Shown piece by piece: positions 1 to 10,342 of a DNA stretch of 64,000 nucleotides. A program made the position numbers and the translations under genes. The stretch spans positions 1-64,000 of the forward strand of contig JAMYHL010000124.1 of assembly GCA_025531455.1 (NCBI GenBank). The letters run 5' to 3'. The DNA is from Apiotrichum sp. Y4204 (Eukaryota > Basidiomycota > Tremellomycetes > Trichosporonales > Trichosporonaceae). Each line of letters starts with the position of its first letter. Position 1 is the first letter of the stretch. The notes beneath the pieces are model-generated. The model was not told the DNA's origin. It was given only the letters and a program-made list of their open reading frames with translations, and made no database searches.

Positions 1-150
1 GAGGTGTAGGTAACCGTGGGAAAGTGCGTCTAATTGCGTGCATGGTGGGAAAAACTGCCGTGTACGGCGTCACTCCGCGGATTGTGGGTCATGGGTCTTG
101 ATCGCGAGCACGATGCATCCATCTCCCTCCTCCCAGCTAACTTGCCAACC

Positions 151-1145
151 ATGCCGTGGCTTATGAAGGCGGAACCCGACTCGCGCATCGTGAAAGGCAA
201 GGACGTAAAGGTGGGCATCAGTGATGGCAGCTCTGACTGTAGTTCTCAGTCGACGATCTCGAGGAGATAGGGTGCGTTTTCGCCCATGTCTTGATCTGAC
301 GACAGGACGTCGCCGTGGGATGGTGCGCGATGAGAAGGGAAAGAATATGCTGATAATAGGGGTTCGCAACCATGAAGCGAAGAACATTATGAAAGACAAG
401 ATGAAGCTTGGCGACAAGGTGCTCTTCTACCACAGTAACTGCAAAGTACCCGGGGTCTACGCGCTCGCCGAGGTGGTAAAGGAGGGCTATCCGGACTGTG
501 AGGCCACGCGTTCCGCTCACTCAAGGAGCTTTTCTGACGGCAGACACGGCATGGGACCCGTCGCATCCATACTACGATGCGCGCTCGAAAGAGGAGTCGC
601 CGACATGGTACATGGTCAGCGTGCGCTTCGTGCGCCGCCTCGCGCACCCAGTGACGTTGGGGTTCATCAAGAGTACGCTTGTCGGCGCCGACGCCCCGCC
701 ACCAGGGGTTGAGTACATTGGCGCCGATGGACTCAAGGCGATCCAGGGGATGGCGCTTGTGAATCGCGGAAGACTCAGTTCGTACCTAGAAAGGCATATC
801 TGATTCCCAGGCGTGCAGCCCGTGGAAGATGCGGCATACGACGCGATCGTCCTTCTCGGGGACAAGGGCGGCTGGGACGAGAGTGCAGGAAAGGGGAAGA
901 AGCGGAAAGCGGACGGCGAGCCCAAGGCGGAGAAGAAGGCAAAAGCGGCGGGGCCCAAGGTGAAAGCAAAGACAAAGGGCAAGGTCAAGGATGAACGGAA
1001 GAGCGAGAGTGAGAGCGAGCTCAGCGAGCCGCCTGAACCCAAACCCAAGGCGGCGCTGAAAGGGGACGCCAAGCCGAAACGCGAAGCCAAACCCCCGCCG
1101 CCGGCACCAGAGGGTACTCGCCGCAGTGCGCGGATACGCAAGTAA
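151..1145 (+). CDS. EVE-domain protein, THYN1-like
   Basis: Thymocyte nuclear protein 1-like EVE domain, a family thought to bind modified nucleic-acid bases; its exact substrate here is unknown. I join exons 151-210, 243-271, 306-322, 360-497, 544-777 and 811-1145, giving about 270 residues. This restores the conserved opening WLMKAEPDSR, then FSVDDLEEIGTSPWDGVRN and the VGDKVLFYHSNC-type core (here LGDKVLFYHSNCK), followed by a YYDARSKEESPTWYMV segment and an RGRLSVQPV segment. The introns are 32, 34, 37, 46 and 33 nt, and exons 2 and 3 are only 29 and 17 nt. The last 90 or so residues are Lys/Glu/Pro-rich and end in RRSARIRK, which suggests nuclear localisation. The start at MPWLMK is chosen because the domain begins there; an in-frame upstream ATG exists. 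It converges on the gene at 1451-2628. Confidence 0.9.
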
Positions 1146-1450
1146 CAACAACCGTCTGCATACAGCTAAGAGTACGAAAGATGGATTATGACATTTCGTA
1201 CGGCTCGTCGCGCGACTCAGACTTTCACATTTCTTCTCGTCTCCTCCTTCGTTCCTTGTCTCGTTGCTTGTTCGTTGTACCACACCGTAATAGTCGTCGA
1301 TGCAGTCGTACAGTGGACAAATGGGTTTGAGACCTACGACGACTCGGGGATGAGCGGCGCGCGCTCCTCATCGTGCAGGATGTTGCGGCCGGTCTTGAAC
1401 GACGAGCTGGGATGAGTTATGGCTTCCTCCTGCTACCTAGAGAGGACTCA
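1146..1450. other. Convergent intergenic spacer
   Basis: This is 305 bp between two convergent stop codons. It should hold both 3' ends. I see no further coding or RNA signal. Confidence 0.5.
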
Positions 1451-2628
1451 CTAAAGGGCCTTGAGCACTGCGAAGAGCGAGAGAATGAAGAAGACGAACG
1501 CGCTCCAGCGGATGAACTTGTCATCCTGGTGGATGTCTGCGGATTAGTGTCTGAGAATGGCAGTAGGTAACCGCCCAGCTTTCGTTCACATTCAATGCGA
1601 TACCTCAGCTGCGACCGGTTATGCGTACTCACAAATAGAGAACAGCGCCCAGGCAATGACAGCAGCGCCCGCGGGGTCGCCCTGGTAAGTCGCAAAGGCG
1701 TATCCTGCAGCAGTCGTCTCGAGGAACACGAAGGCAAGGAACACAAAGATCTTGGTCCAGATTCCAGCCTTGTGGGTGTCGGCGTTGACGCCAAACGCCT
1801 GGAAGAGGGAGATGACGATGAGGACAATGGTCCCTGAGGGTAAGTTTCGTTTGCAGCCACGCGCGAAGACTAGCTACTCACAGCCGTGGTAAAGCGAGAA
1901 GGGAAGGTGGACGAAGAGCTCGACACCCAAGCCATCGATTTCGCGGTGTTCGGCGTTGATGATGTAGTAGATCTGGCTCACACTCGCTGCGAGGAGAAGC
2001 GAAAAGACGAATGCAGAGATATACCAGCCGCGCATCCAGAGTTGAATGTAAATCGCGTTCAGGAGACCAAGAAGTGCAAAGCGGTAGGCAATGGCGTCAA
2101 TGACGAGCGCCTTGCCGGGCTCAGTGAACTGGTAGACCATCATGAACATCAGGAGGAAGTGGATGAGGGTCCAGATCCAGAAGGCGTACGACGAGGGCGT
2201 CACGTAGGTTTCCTGGATGTCAGTGGGACGTTGCGGACGTAGCGGTCGCGCGGTCGCCTCAAAACCCGAAACAGGGCATCGTGAAATGGGGGAGTCACTC
2301 AATCCTTGCGGGGGAAGGATGGTGAGGGTATTGGTGTCTCCAGAGGTGAGGAGCACCACAAACTCTCTCCCGACTTGCCACCCAACATGATCATTGATTT
2401 CTTCACCAAGAAGCTATGAACCGAGATCAAACCTCTCCTCTTCGTTCATCGTCACCACGTCCCGGCCCAAACTCACATGGGGAGCGCCATACGAGCCCTT
2501 CGGGCCCGCGACCGAGTAGACATTGCTACCGAGCGAAAGCACGAAGACCACAATGTTAAGGATCTGGAAGTGAGCGCCAGCGTTCAGAATGTTCATACCT
2601 TGATGTGAATAGCGTCGAGGATAGCCAT
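1451..2628 (-). CDS. Fungal multi-pass membrane protein of unknown function
   Basis: I join minus-strand exons 2628-2599, 2563-2477, 2212-1882, 1833-1633 and 1536-1451, giving 244 residues with every junction in frame. The protein starts MAILDAIHIKILNIVVFVL and has five to six hydrophobic segments, including WIWTLIHFLLMFMMVYQF, YISAFVFSLLLAASVSQIYY, TIVLIVISLFQAFGV and SAFVFFILSLFAVLKAL. A conserved-looking loop reads VELFVHLPFSLYHGW. The layout matches uncharacterised fungal multi-spanning proteins I know from Cryptococcus-type genomes, but I cannot give it a function. Four introns are seen. Intron 2 (2213-2476) is unusually long for this window at 264 nt, so a missed small exon there is possible. 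Confidence 0.8.
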
Positions 2629-2882
2629 CCTGAATCAGCGATTGTTGGGAGGCCGATGTATAAGTAGAGGAGATTGGATGGATGAAGAGAAAAGAGAAAA
2701 GAGGAGAGAAGAGATATTGGAAGAGTATTGATTGATTGTATAGAGGGTGGCCAACATGGGGCAACCACGGGAGGGGGGGAGGAAGGAGCATGCGCGCTTG
2801 GCAGCAGACGACGGCCCCGGGGGCCTGGGTGGCCTGGGGTGGAATGCAGAGTGCTTGGGGTGAGGGGGTAATCGGGATGATG

Positions 2883-2890
2883 TGACGTCA
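2883..2890. promoter_or_regulatory. CRE-type bZIP palindrome
   Basis: Perfect TGACGTCA, the consensus for ATF/CREB-type bZIP factors, lies upstream of the membrane-protein gene starting at 2628. Function is inferred from the motif only. Confidence 0.3.
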
Positions 2891-3585
2891 TGGAATACCC
2901 ATCCAACCGTCATCGGAGAAAGAAGCCATCGACAACCAGAAGAGTGATGCTGCATTGTGCAAAAACTCCTCAACGACGCCAAGCTCCGAGCGGACAGGTG
3001 CGCTCGATCGACAACACTGTTCTGAATACGAGTGAATAGTGGGATGCGCGATATACTTCCTCCTGACGACTGACGTCGGGGACACAGTGCACTTGGGGGG
3101 CGCTTGGCAGTGCCGGGCGCAGTGGCATGATGTCAACAAGTCTTCCGAGTCTCGTGAGGCCCCCCATTGCGCCTACGAGTCGTCTGTCGCAGCTTGGTGC
3201 GTCTATTCCTGACGTACAAGGGCGCTATGGAGAAACAGAATCGCTCCACATGCAACCCCCTGATGCATATATTCTGCATTGTTGTGTATTGCAACAACCT
3301 CCAGTCGACAGCCCAGCCGACCCGCCTGACCCAGGCGGTACTCTATTCAGGACGACCGAAACAAACGTTACAAAAGTCGCTTCGGGGGCGCTCCAAAGAA
3401 TCGAACCCCGTTCCTCGGGGTCTGTCCGGCGCATTGTGCCGTCCTGAGCCAATCCTGGGCCAGGACGCACGGACCCTCCCGGCCCGAATGCATTCCGCCA
3501 CCAGCCGATTCAAGGATCTACGGATCTACTTTCCAGATCTCAAGAAAACAGTCGCGTCGCGGCGAGTGACAAATGATGGACCCGG

Positions 3586-3665
3586 GTCGTCCACTCAGGC
3601 CAAGCATCATCTGTCTATCAGACACCCATCACCGCCCCTCACATTCGGACTATATCGGTCGGATT
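3586..3665 (+). repeat. Direct repeat, copy 1
   Basis: Positions 3586-3628 match 7043-7085 with three differences in 43 bp, all transitions. Similarity fades but continues for about 20 bp (with one indel), and both copies are followed by a TATATCGG motif. The two copies share orientation and bracket the two unknown genes at 3779-6538. No ORF, terminal inverted repeat or poly-A tail is recognisable, so the element type is unknown. Confidence 0.6.
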
Positions 3666-3778
3666 TAACTAACGTTGGGTGATGACTACAGTACCAAAGC
3701 AGACACCATTGTGTTTACAAAGGAAAGAGGCCTGACTGTAGTCTACTTCTCGCCTACCGGCTGTCGCCGTTGATGTGC

Positions 3779-4417
3779 CTAGGTGTCTTTGTTCTCGTTT
3801 TCAACACCCGAATCCTCATCAAGGCAATGAGCCACAGCAGCGGAGCTGTCCTCGGCCTCAGTGTCGCTGGAAGCAACGTCGTAGGCATCCGGTCCGTCCG
3901 ATTTGCAAACGTAAAGGTCCTCCTCGCGCGGCACAACCCCGACGGCGGCCACATCCTTACCGCCAACTTGGATACGGATTGCTGAGAGTTAGCAAGGTAA
4001 AAAAAGACACTTACGGGCTGGCCAGTTGGAGAACCTGTCTGACACGGACGGAACGGTTTCATTGCTTGGCCTGCTTGGACCAGCTTGGGCAGTCGTGGTG
4101 CCGGGATCGTCACCCAGTGGTTTGTAGAAGACCATTGTGCGGGCATCTTTGATAAGCGGATGGTACAGATCCCAGCACTGTCTCGACCTACCAATATTAA
4201 CATAATCTCTTGCTGCACTGAGGGCTTTCTTACTTGCCCTGTAACCCCATTTGGCAAGCAAAGCATGAAAATCGGAATGTTTCCAGACCTTGGCCTTTTT
4301 CCAGCGATTGAGGTTGTCGATTATGTCCTTGACACTACGAAGGTCGGCCATACTGTTGAGCAAGGTGAGTGGTTTGGAAGGAGTTAAGTGAGCTGTCTCT
4401 TTATCGTTGTTTTCCAT
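3779..4417 (-). CDS. Hypothetical protein, accessory block
   Basis: I do not recognise this gene. Minus-strand exons 4417-4015 and 3981-3779 (33-nt intron with GCTAAC branch site) give 201 residues. The first 100 or so residues are predicted helical and basic (NRWKKAKVWKHSDFHALLAK, then GYRASKKALSAARDYVN). The last 60 are acidic and probably disordered, ending SGVENENKDT. No membrane segment or signal peptide is seen. The start MENNDKET is preferred over an upstream in-frame ATG near 4612 because the leader before it looks non-coding. It is divergent from the USP-like gene at 4944 with 526 bp between starts, so the two may be co-regulated. Confidence 0.55.
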
Positions 4418-4646
4418 TTTGCTTGTACAGTTCAGGAGGGGGCACGGAGACAGATAAATGATAAACAGGTGGCCGCGTGTGCCGTATCGATTGTTGGGTT
4501 GACTGAACAGGGGCGCGATTTGATGATGGATGATGACCGGATCGAAAGAGCGGTGTTGGATGTCAACGACAAAACAAAGAAAGGACAAATAACTTGATAA
4601 CAACTGATGCACTGATGGTGTGTGCGCGTACGTGTGTAATGTACAG

Positions 4647-4672
4647 AATGGATGATGGATGATGGATGATGG
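4647..4672 (+). repeat. Microsatellite, ATGGATG units
   Basis: About three and a half 7-bp units in the shared divergent promoter. The core GGATGAT is the inverse of the ATCATCC array at 4889-4943. Confidence 0.8.
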
Positions 4673-4888
4673 AATATTGTGTCTGTGTGTGTGTTTATCG
4701 ATTGTCGAGTTTGGTCTTCCCTCCTGGCGATCCTGGCCTTCCTTTCTAGGACCCTCTTCTCCTCGACTGTTGTTTTGGTCTTTTCTTCCTTCTCACCTTT
4801 CCGTCTTATTATCCACAAACCGTTTGAATTCATTCCCCTCCCCTCCGTCGTCATACCATCCTCTTCTCTTCTTTACTACACACTCTCC

Positions 4889-4943
4889 ATCATCCACATC
4901 ATCCCCATCATCCCCATCATCCCCATCATCCCCATCATCCCCC
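4889..4943 (+). repeat. Tandem array of ATCATCCCC units
   Basis: Six 9-bp units, the first with one change, end at the base before the ATG at 4944. The array would form the last part of the 5' leader. Confidence 0.85.
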
Positions 4944-6538
4944 ATGGCTCCCGACAAGCCCAAGAAGGCCATCAAGGCTCCCAGGCGTCTTTCCACCGAT
5001 AAGCTCCTGGGCAAGAAGAAGAGCACCTCCCCCGACAAGCTCCGTGACGTCCCCGAAGGAAGCAGTTCCGTGCAGCCCAAACTAAATCAACAAGAACGGG
5101 ACAAAGCTGTGTATTGGACTATGGCTGGAGAAAAGGAGGAGCACATCGCCGCGGGGAAGGAAAAAGAGGATCGCTTGAGGCCCGAAGCATCACCCATTTC
5201 CGAGGTTCTCTCATCTGGGGACGTTAAGGAGGAAGACCCATCCTACGAAACAGAGGCGAAGGAGGAGAGTGAGGATGAGCCGAACACATCTACCTCTGTC
5301 CTTCGCAAGAGAGCGCGGGGTAAAGCCCAAGACCTTCCGGCTGCCTCAAAGCGAAAACGAGGAGGTGGTGCGAGAGCCGCTGATGTGGGACGGGCGGCAA
5401 GCAAAACATGGGCGAAAGTATGTTTATTTTATCGTCCAAATCTGACCTCACAGAAAGCAAAACGCAAGAGCACGCATGCGCCGGGAACCTCTGGGGCTTA
5501 TGACACACCTCCTCTCGGCTTGGCCAACCCGATAGGTCGTAATTTCTGCTGGATTCCTCCCGCGTTCCTACCGCTTTTTGGGTGTACCAAGTTCCGTCAA
5601 CTTGTGCAACATTTGCGAAGCACGGAGGGAGTGCACAAAGACCCCTTGGTGATAGAAGTTCTCACGTATTATCACGCAGTCGTTCAAGGCAAGGCCACAG
5701 TCCCAACCACCGGAGAAGCGATCGCACAGGCGCTGCAAAGTAAATTGACGCCGATAAAGTTGCCCACTGACAGACAGAGGCCGGCATTATCGATGGCTTC
5801 AACAATTCTCAGAATCCGTTGAGTGTGGCCATGAGCGTGCTCAAATACCTCGACAAATATGCCCCGCCCAACGACTTCTCGAGACTCGTTCAGACTCGAT
5901 TTGACTCGCAGACAAAATGCTGCAGGTGCAACTCGGTCGCCCACCAGCGCTCCAACGCGGTGGTGAACTCGTGGGCCGTGACAATGAAGCCGGCCGGGCG
6001 GACCGAGACTCCACTTACCGTTGCTTCGATGTACGGTTCGACGCTCATCGAGTACGACACGGCACTCTGTCGCTTCTGCGCCTCCTCATCCGAGATGAAG
6101 ACGACACGCTATGTAAACCACGGTGAAATCCTCTTCTTCGAAGTCTACTGTGACGATGCCCAGTCAAGATCAGAGACGAAAGGCACTCTCCCGCGTGTCT
6201 CCGTGGAGCAGCGCTTCCACAACCCTTACGACCGCAAGCTATCTTGGGAATTGGTCGCGGCAGTCCTGGTTCACGACTTCTCAGGAAAACCAAGCCACAG
6301 CACAACCCTCGTCCCCGTCAAGCATCGACTTTACCATATCGATGAAGCCATCGTGAGCCGGATTGAACCCGGCTGCAATCTGGAATCGCTCAAGGTGTCT
6401 GGCGCGTGGCGTGTTCGACTGCAGTTTGCGGTCTACGAGAGCGTGGAGGCCTCCCCAGAGGAGCAAGAAGCTCTTACCTCATTTCTCCAATCTGAGGGAG
6501 CTCACACTTCCCTCGATAAGGACACAGTGGAGGCCTAA
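4944..6538 (+). CDS. Highly divergent ubiquitin-specific-protease-like protein
   Basis: Exons 4944-5417, 5454-5739 and 5778-6538 give 506 residues (introns 36 and 38 nt with CTGAC branch sites). Residues 1-160 are Lys/Glu-rich and disordered, with nuclear-type basic clusters (RKRARGK, SKRKRGGG). The rest shows the order of a USP/UCH peptidase domain. There is a Cys box GLANPIGRNFCWIPPAF with candidate nucleophile Cys190, then a QDAxEF-like helix SQNPLSVAMSVLKYLDKY at about 264-281. Paired C301-x2-C304 and C351-x2-C354 match the zinc ribbon of the fingers. A His box follows, VLVHDFSGKPSHSTTLV with His427, then YHIDEAIV with Asp442. The spacing from Cys to Asp (252 residues) is within the family range. 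Two residues are inserted before the nucleophile and GHY is replaced by SHS, so catalysis is uncertain. Assignment is by motif order, not overall identity. Confidence 0.65.
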
Positions 6539-7575
6539 GGGGCCGCCCCTCAAGAGGCTCAAACGCTTCATTTAGCCATACGGCATAACTGGTAAGTGTG
6601 GAGTTTGGCTGCCCGAGATTAACGCAAAGAAGCAACGACGTCCCGTGACAAGCGAAGCGAGCGCGTGGGTGTCGCAGCTACTTAAAAGTGACGCCCCCGC
6701 GTGGTGAACCTAACCGCACGATCTACCATCACCAGGTCCCTCGCGCTCTCGGTCGGCATCATCGACATCCTCATCCACCTCTTCTCTTTAATTTGGCTAT
6801 AGATCTCCTTCATAGCAGCTTTGTTGTAGACTTTCCGCCCGCGGCGGCATGTGAGGCTGAGTTGCGCGCCGGGCGTGGCTCAGCAAATGACCATGACCTT
6901 TCTCCGACCGAGACACGCGTCAGGAACGGAGTGGCTTCGACAGCCACTGTCCTTACATTCCCGTAGGACACCGTTGACTACAAAGGTGTGCCAGCTTGAC
7001 ATGGTTTGCTGGGCCAGGGCTAGTGTGAGATCGAGGATGGACGTCGTCCGCTCAGGCCAAGCATCATTTGTCTATCAGACACTCATTATCGTTCTCACAC
7101 TCTTCCTGGTGCGACTCTACGATGTAAAGGGCGAAGGACACGGATATATCGGACGAGATTTCGAGAGATGCTCTGGCACGGGTCGCAGTCTTGTCGCATC
7201 GCGTTGGTTGAGCGCGATGTCCTGTGGTCCTGTGGTCTGTGCGCCGCCACATTGATTCTTGCACCTTTTTCTCCATTTTTTGTGCTCACCATCGCTAACT
7301 ACTGACAACCCGCAGCTGACGTTTAGAAGTGCAGAGGACAAACTCACCGCATTCTAAGAGTATGAACTGCTGCTGACGATCCCATTCAGAGCGGGAGGCC
7401 TAAACGACGATGCGAGGGGGGCCCCCGCCGCCAGCCTTCCCTGCGCCAATCCCACCAAAGTATCCTTTCAGGATACCCGAAGGCCCGTGCTCGCCATCAA
7501 GCCAAACACGACACGGAAGAAGAAAAAAAAGCACACACGGTCGGTGCGAGAAAAACAGCACGAAGCACACAAACA
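6539..7575. other. Intergenic region, 1.04 kb, with repeat copy 2
   Basis: I see no supported gene. The region contains the second direct-repeat copy (7043 to about 7160). Short open frames on both strands lack splice logic or recognisable motifs. Confidence 0.45.
7043..7160 (+). repeat. Direct repeat, copy 2
   Basis: Positions 7043-7085 match 3586-3628 in the same orientation with three transitions in 43 bp. The copy continues with weaker similarity up to TATATCGGACG near 7145. Relative to copy 1 it carries T at several C positions. Confidence 0.6.
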
Positions 7576-9643
7576 ATGCAAACATTGCAAACACGCTTTC
7601 AACTCTTTCCATCTTCCCAATATCAAAAGTCTCAGACCACAGCCATGCCCGGAGTGATTCCTCGCCACAACTGGCCCACCGAGCCCGCCCCGCCGGCGCA
7701 GTCACAGTCGCCGCCCCCTGCGGAGCCTCAAGGCCAACCCGTGCCGCAGGAGCAGCCTCAAAGTCAATCCCCGCCACCAAATGAGCAACCCCAGCAGCCC
7801 CCAGCCCCACCGCCGGAGCCACCAAAAGAGCAGCCTCCCGGGCAACAAGAGCCGCCGAAGGAGCAGCCGGCACAGGCATCACCTCCGCCGCCGGCGCCGT
7901 CAGCCTCCTCTCCATCCTCCGATTCAACCCCGACTCCCTCTGTGTCCGTTCCACTCGCGCCGCCCGCGTCCACACCCCTCATTCTCGTACCGACGCCGAC
8001 AGCCTACCCCGCCACGACGCTCACCCCGTGGCCCACGGTGCCAGTCGCGACGAACATCGGGCTGCTGATGCCAAACCCGTCCAGGGACATCTATGCGGGT
8101 GAGTGCGACAGACTTGCGAAACTGACGACAGGCGTTACCTACAGGTTTGGTTTTGTCGAGCCCGGGCCCCGCCCGGCGCCCATCGCGGGCGGGTGGATGC
8201 GCGAGATCACGCCGTATCTCATGATGCCAAACAATACAGTGGGTAGCGGGGTAAGGGGGTATTATGTGCTGACGCCTCTCTCTTCTCGTGCCCTCTTCCC
8301 ACTACTGACCCACTGACATGTTCTCATCTAGTACAATGTCTTCCCGGGATCCGGCACGCTCGATCCGCGGAACGACACGGCGACGCCCGTCGACGGCGAC
8401 CCCCTCTGCGGGTGGGTTTTGCATTGTGCATGGCTGACCACAGCGCGCTCACAGTGTACAATTGGGCGTACTCGTACCCCTTTGAGTTTGCCATAGAAGG
8501 CGAGTACGTGTTTGCTATCAACGAGACGTGGCTCAAGCCGACTATCGTGAGTCTTGGCATCGAATGGCACTCTAATCCCAGGAATTCGGAAGGTGCTTGA
8601 TGCCCGCGGTCGATGTCCTCAGCTTCTTCGCTTCCCAGACCTTCACTGTCGCCGCGCACCCAACAGGCATCACGCCCGCGACGCCGACAGAGCCGTACAC
8701 TGTTTGGGCAAATATTGCCACAACTGCCCCGCCGACCCCTGTGCCCCCAGCCATCCCCAGAGCGGGCATGTCGCACGCGGACAAGATTGCTGCCGGCTTG
8801 ACGGTAACGTTCGGCCTGTTGGGCCTCCTCTTCTGTTTTCTGATCTGGTTCTGGTGCCGCAGACGCATTCAGGCGCAGCAGGACGTGAGTGTAAGACGAT
8901 TTCAGCGCTGACGAAAGGCAACGGCGTTTCGCCGCCTACGTCCCGCCGAGCAACAGGAGTTCCTCTCCGCAAACCCCGACACGCCGTTCAACCCGCTCCG
9001 CGGGAAGAACAAGAACTACTGGAGACTCTTATGCCTCCCCGAGCCGCCGGGGAGCGAGCCCACCCCGATACCGCGCAACAAGGTGCCCCGAATGCGCGGC
9101 ATTCAGCACGATTATGCGTACCCGCGCGCACCGAGCGTCGTGAGCCACCAGTACACGTCCCTACCGCAGTACCAGCGTGAGGAGGATGGTCAGCGGGGGC
9201 ACATGCGCGAGTATCCGGGCTCCATCGGGGGGAGCTCAAACAGCGTCGACGAGAGGTATCCGGGATCGGTGGGGCAGGGAACGCACAGCGTGGCCGGGAC
9301 GACCTTCGGGACGGCTCCGGGGGCAGCCGGCGCTCTTGGCCTAAACAAGCGGGGGTACTACGACTACCCGCTGTCGCACGCCGCGCCGCCGACATCGAGC
9401 GGCTGGTCCGATGCGGGGGCAACGGTCGGATACGGCGCGCGCAACCCGCACGAGCCCTCGCCCCGCTTTCCTGCCTTTACGCCCGTCACGCCCGGCGTGT
9501 CTGTCATCGGCATCCGGCCGCGCATCCCGTCCAACAAGGCGAATCGCGAGCAGTGGGAGGACGTGGACTGGGACACGGACCGCGCCCCGCCCTTGCCCCC
9601 AAAGGAGCCTGGACAGTTTCCGAAGTACCATCCCCGGCGGTAA
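7576..9643 (+). CDS. Single-pass membrane protein with Pro-rich N-terminal domain
   Basis: I do not recognise the family. The N-terminal 140 or so residues are Pro/Gln/Ser-rich. A folded-looking region follows after splicing (GVTYRFGFVEPGPRP, then WMREITPYLMMPNN, YNVFPGSGTLDPRNDT, VYNWAYSYPFEFAIEGEYVF). Its sequons NNT and NDT fit an outside or lumenal location. One strong transmembrane segment, IAAGLTVTFGLLGLLFCFLI, is followed by CRRRIQAQQ, so the C-terminus is probably cytoplasmic. The tail of about 240 residues is Gly/Ser/Pro-rich and ends in a polyproline LPPKEPG motif. Five short introns are inferred, near 8100-8132, 8250-8331, 8411-8455, 8548-8581 and 8884-8915. No classical signal peptide is seen. 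An alternative start is the ATG at 7645 (MPGVIPRH). Overall plan resembles fungal cell-surface sensors, which is inference only. Confidence 0.7.
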
Positions 9644-10342
9644 GGCCGCGCGCAGCCATCTATACAGCATTTAGGTGGCCTAGAATGATTGTAAAGAGAG
9701 TGGATGCATTCCCTTGGGCACTTCCGATATCGCAGGCGGAACAGAGGACGAAGGTCCTGGGGGCGCGGACACTGGGGACTTGCGGGCCATGCCCGACCCA
9801 CATGGAAACGGCCCCGATGGCGCATGGCCCTCGGCGCATGACGGCAATGACCTCGTTCCCCTTTCTTGTTGATGGCGACCGTGCTCGGTGCAGTGCACGA
9901 TCTCGAAACAATTGCAACAGATACTCTTGACATTCCACTCCCATCCCCATTCCCTTTTTCATCGACACGGCGCGGCCTCGAACGGAGTACGCAGCGCGCA
10001 TTGGCGGAGCACGATCGAGACCGCGTCGCTACCACACCAGCACAGATACCTGCACACCGGCCCGCTGGCCGCTGGGACGCTTCATCCGTGCGACAAGCAG
10101 CCGGATTGCGGCCCGCCAGCAGTGAGACACATCACGAGATCACGACCTCCAAACCACACGAGAACGAAGGAGGAGTTTCACGAAGCCAGGAGGCTGGAAT
10201 ACACGGACCGAGAATTACAAACTCCATCCCACGCGCAGGCTGGCAACTTCAATCCCCCCACACAGCACTAGCTATCACTAGGCAAGCTGCGACACGAACA
10301 AACACGCCACTTGCCATTATCCCAGGCCTACCGCGGCGCTCT
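9644..10342. other. Intergenic region upstream of the Rictor gene
   Basis: This is 699 bp between tandem genes. An open frame runs into the Rictor coding frame from about 9866, so a more upstream start cannot be excluded. No other feature is seen. Confidence 0.4.

Larger units (their letters stand above)
2629..3778. other. Intergenic region, 1.15 kb, with repeat copy 1
   Basis: No gene is supported. Positions 2700-2790 are purine/pyrimidine-skewed promoter-like sequence upstream of the membrane-protein gene. A CRE-type palindrome TGACGTCA lies at 2883-2890, about 255 bp upstream of that start. The right part (about 3586-3665) is the first copy of a dispersed direct repeat described separately. 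Confidence 0.5.
4418..4943. promoter_or_regulatory. Divergent promoter with inverted GGATGAT/ATCATCC arrays
   Basis: This is a 526 bp region between two divergent starts. Near the middle (4647-4672) is a run of ATGGATG units containing repeated GGATGAT. Directly before the plus-strand ATG (4889-4943) lie six 9-bp units of the form ATCATCCCC, the reverse complement of the same core. The right part is CT-rich, as in other leaders of this window. Confidence 0.45.

Noticed and set aside
3385..3475. Possible tRNA on the minus strand (A-box-like TGGCTCAGG and B-box-like GGTTCGATTC)
   Set aside because: No 7-bp acceptor stem, a mismatched T-stem and no standard anticodon loop could be formed.
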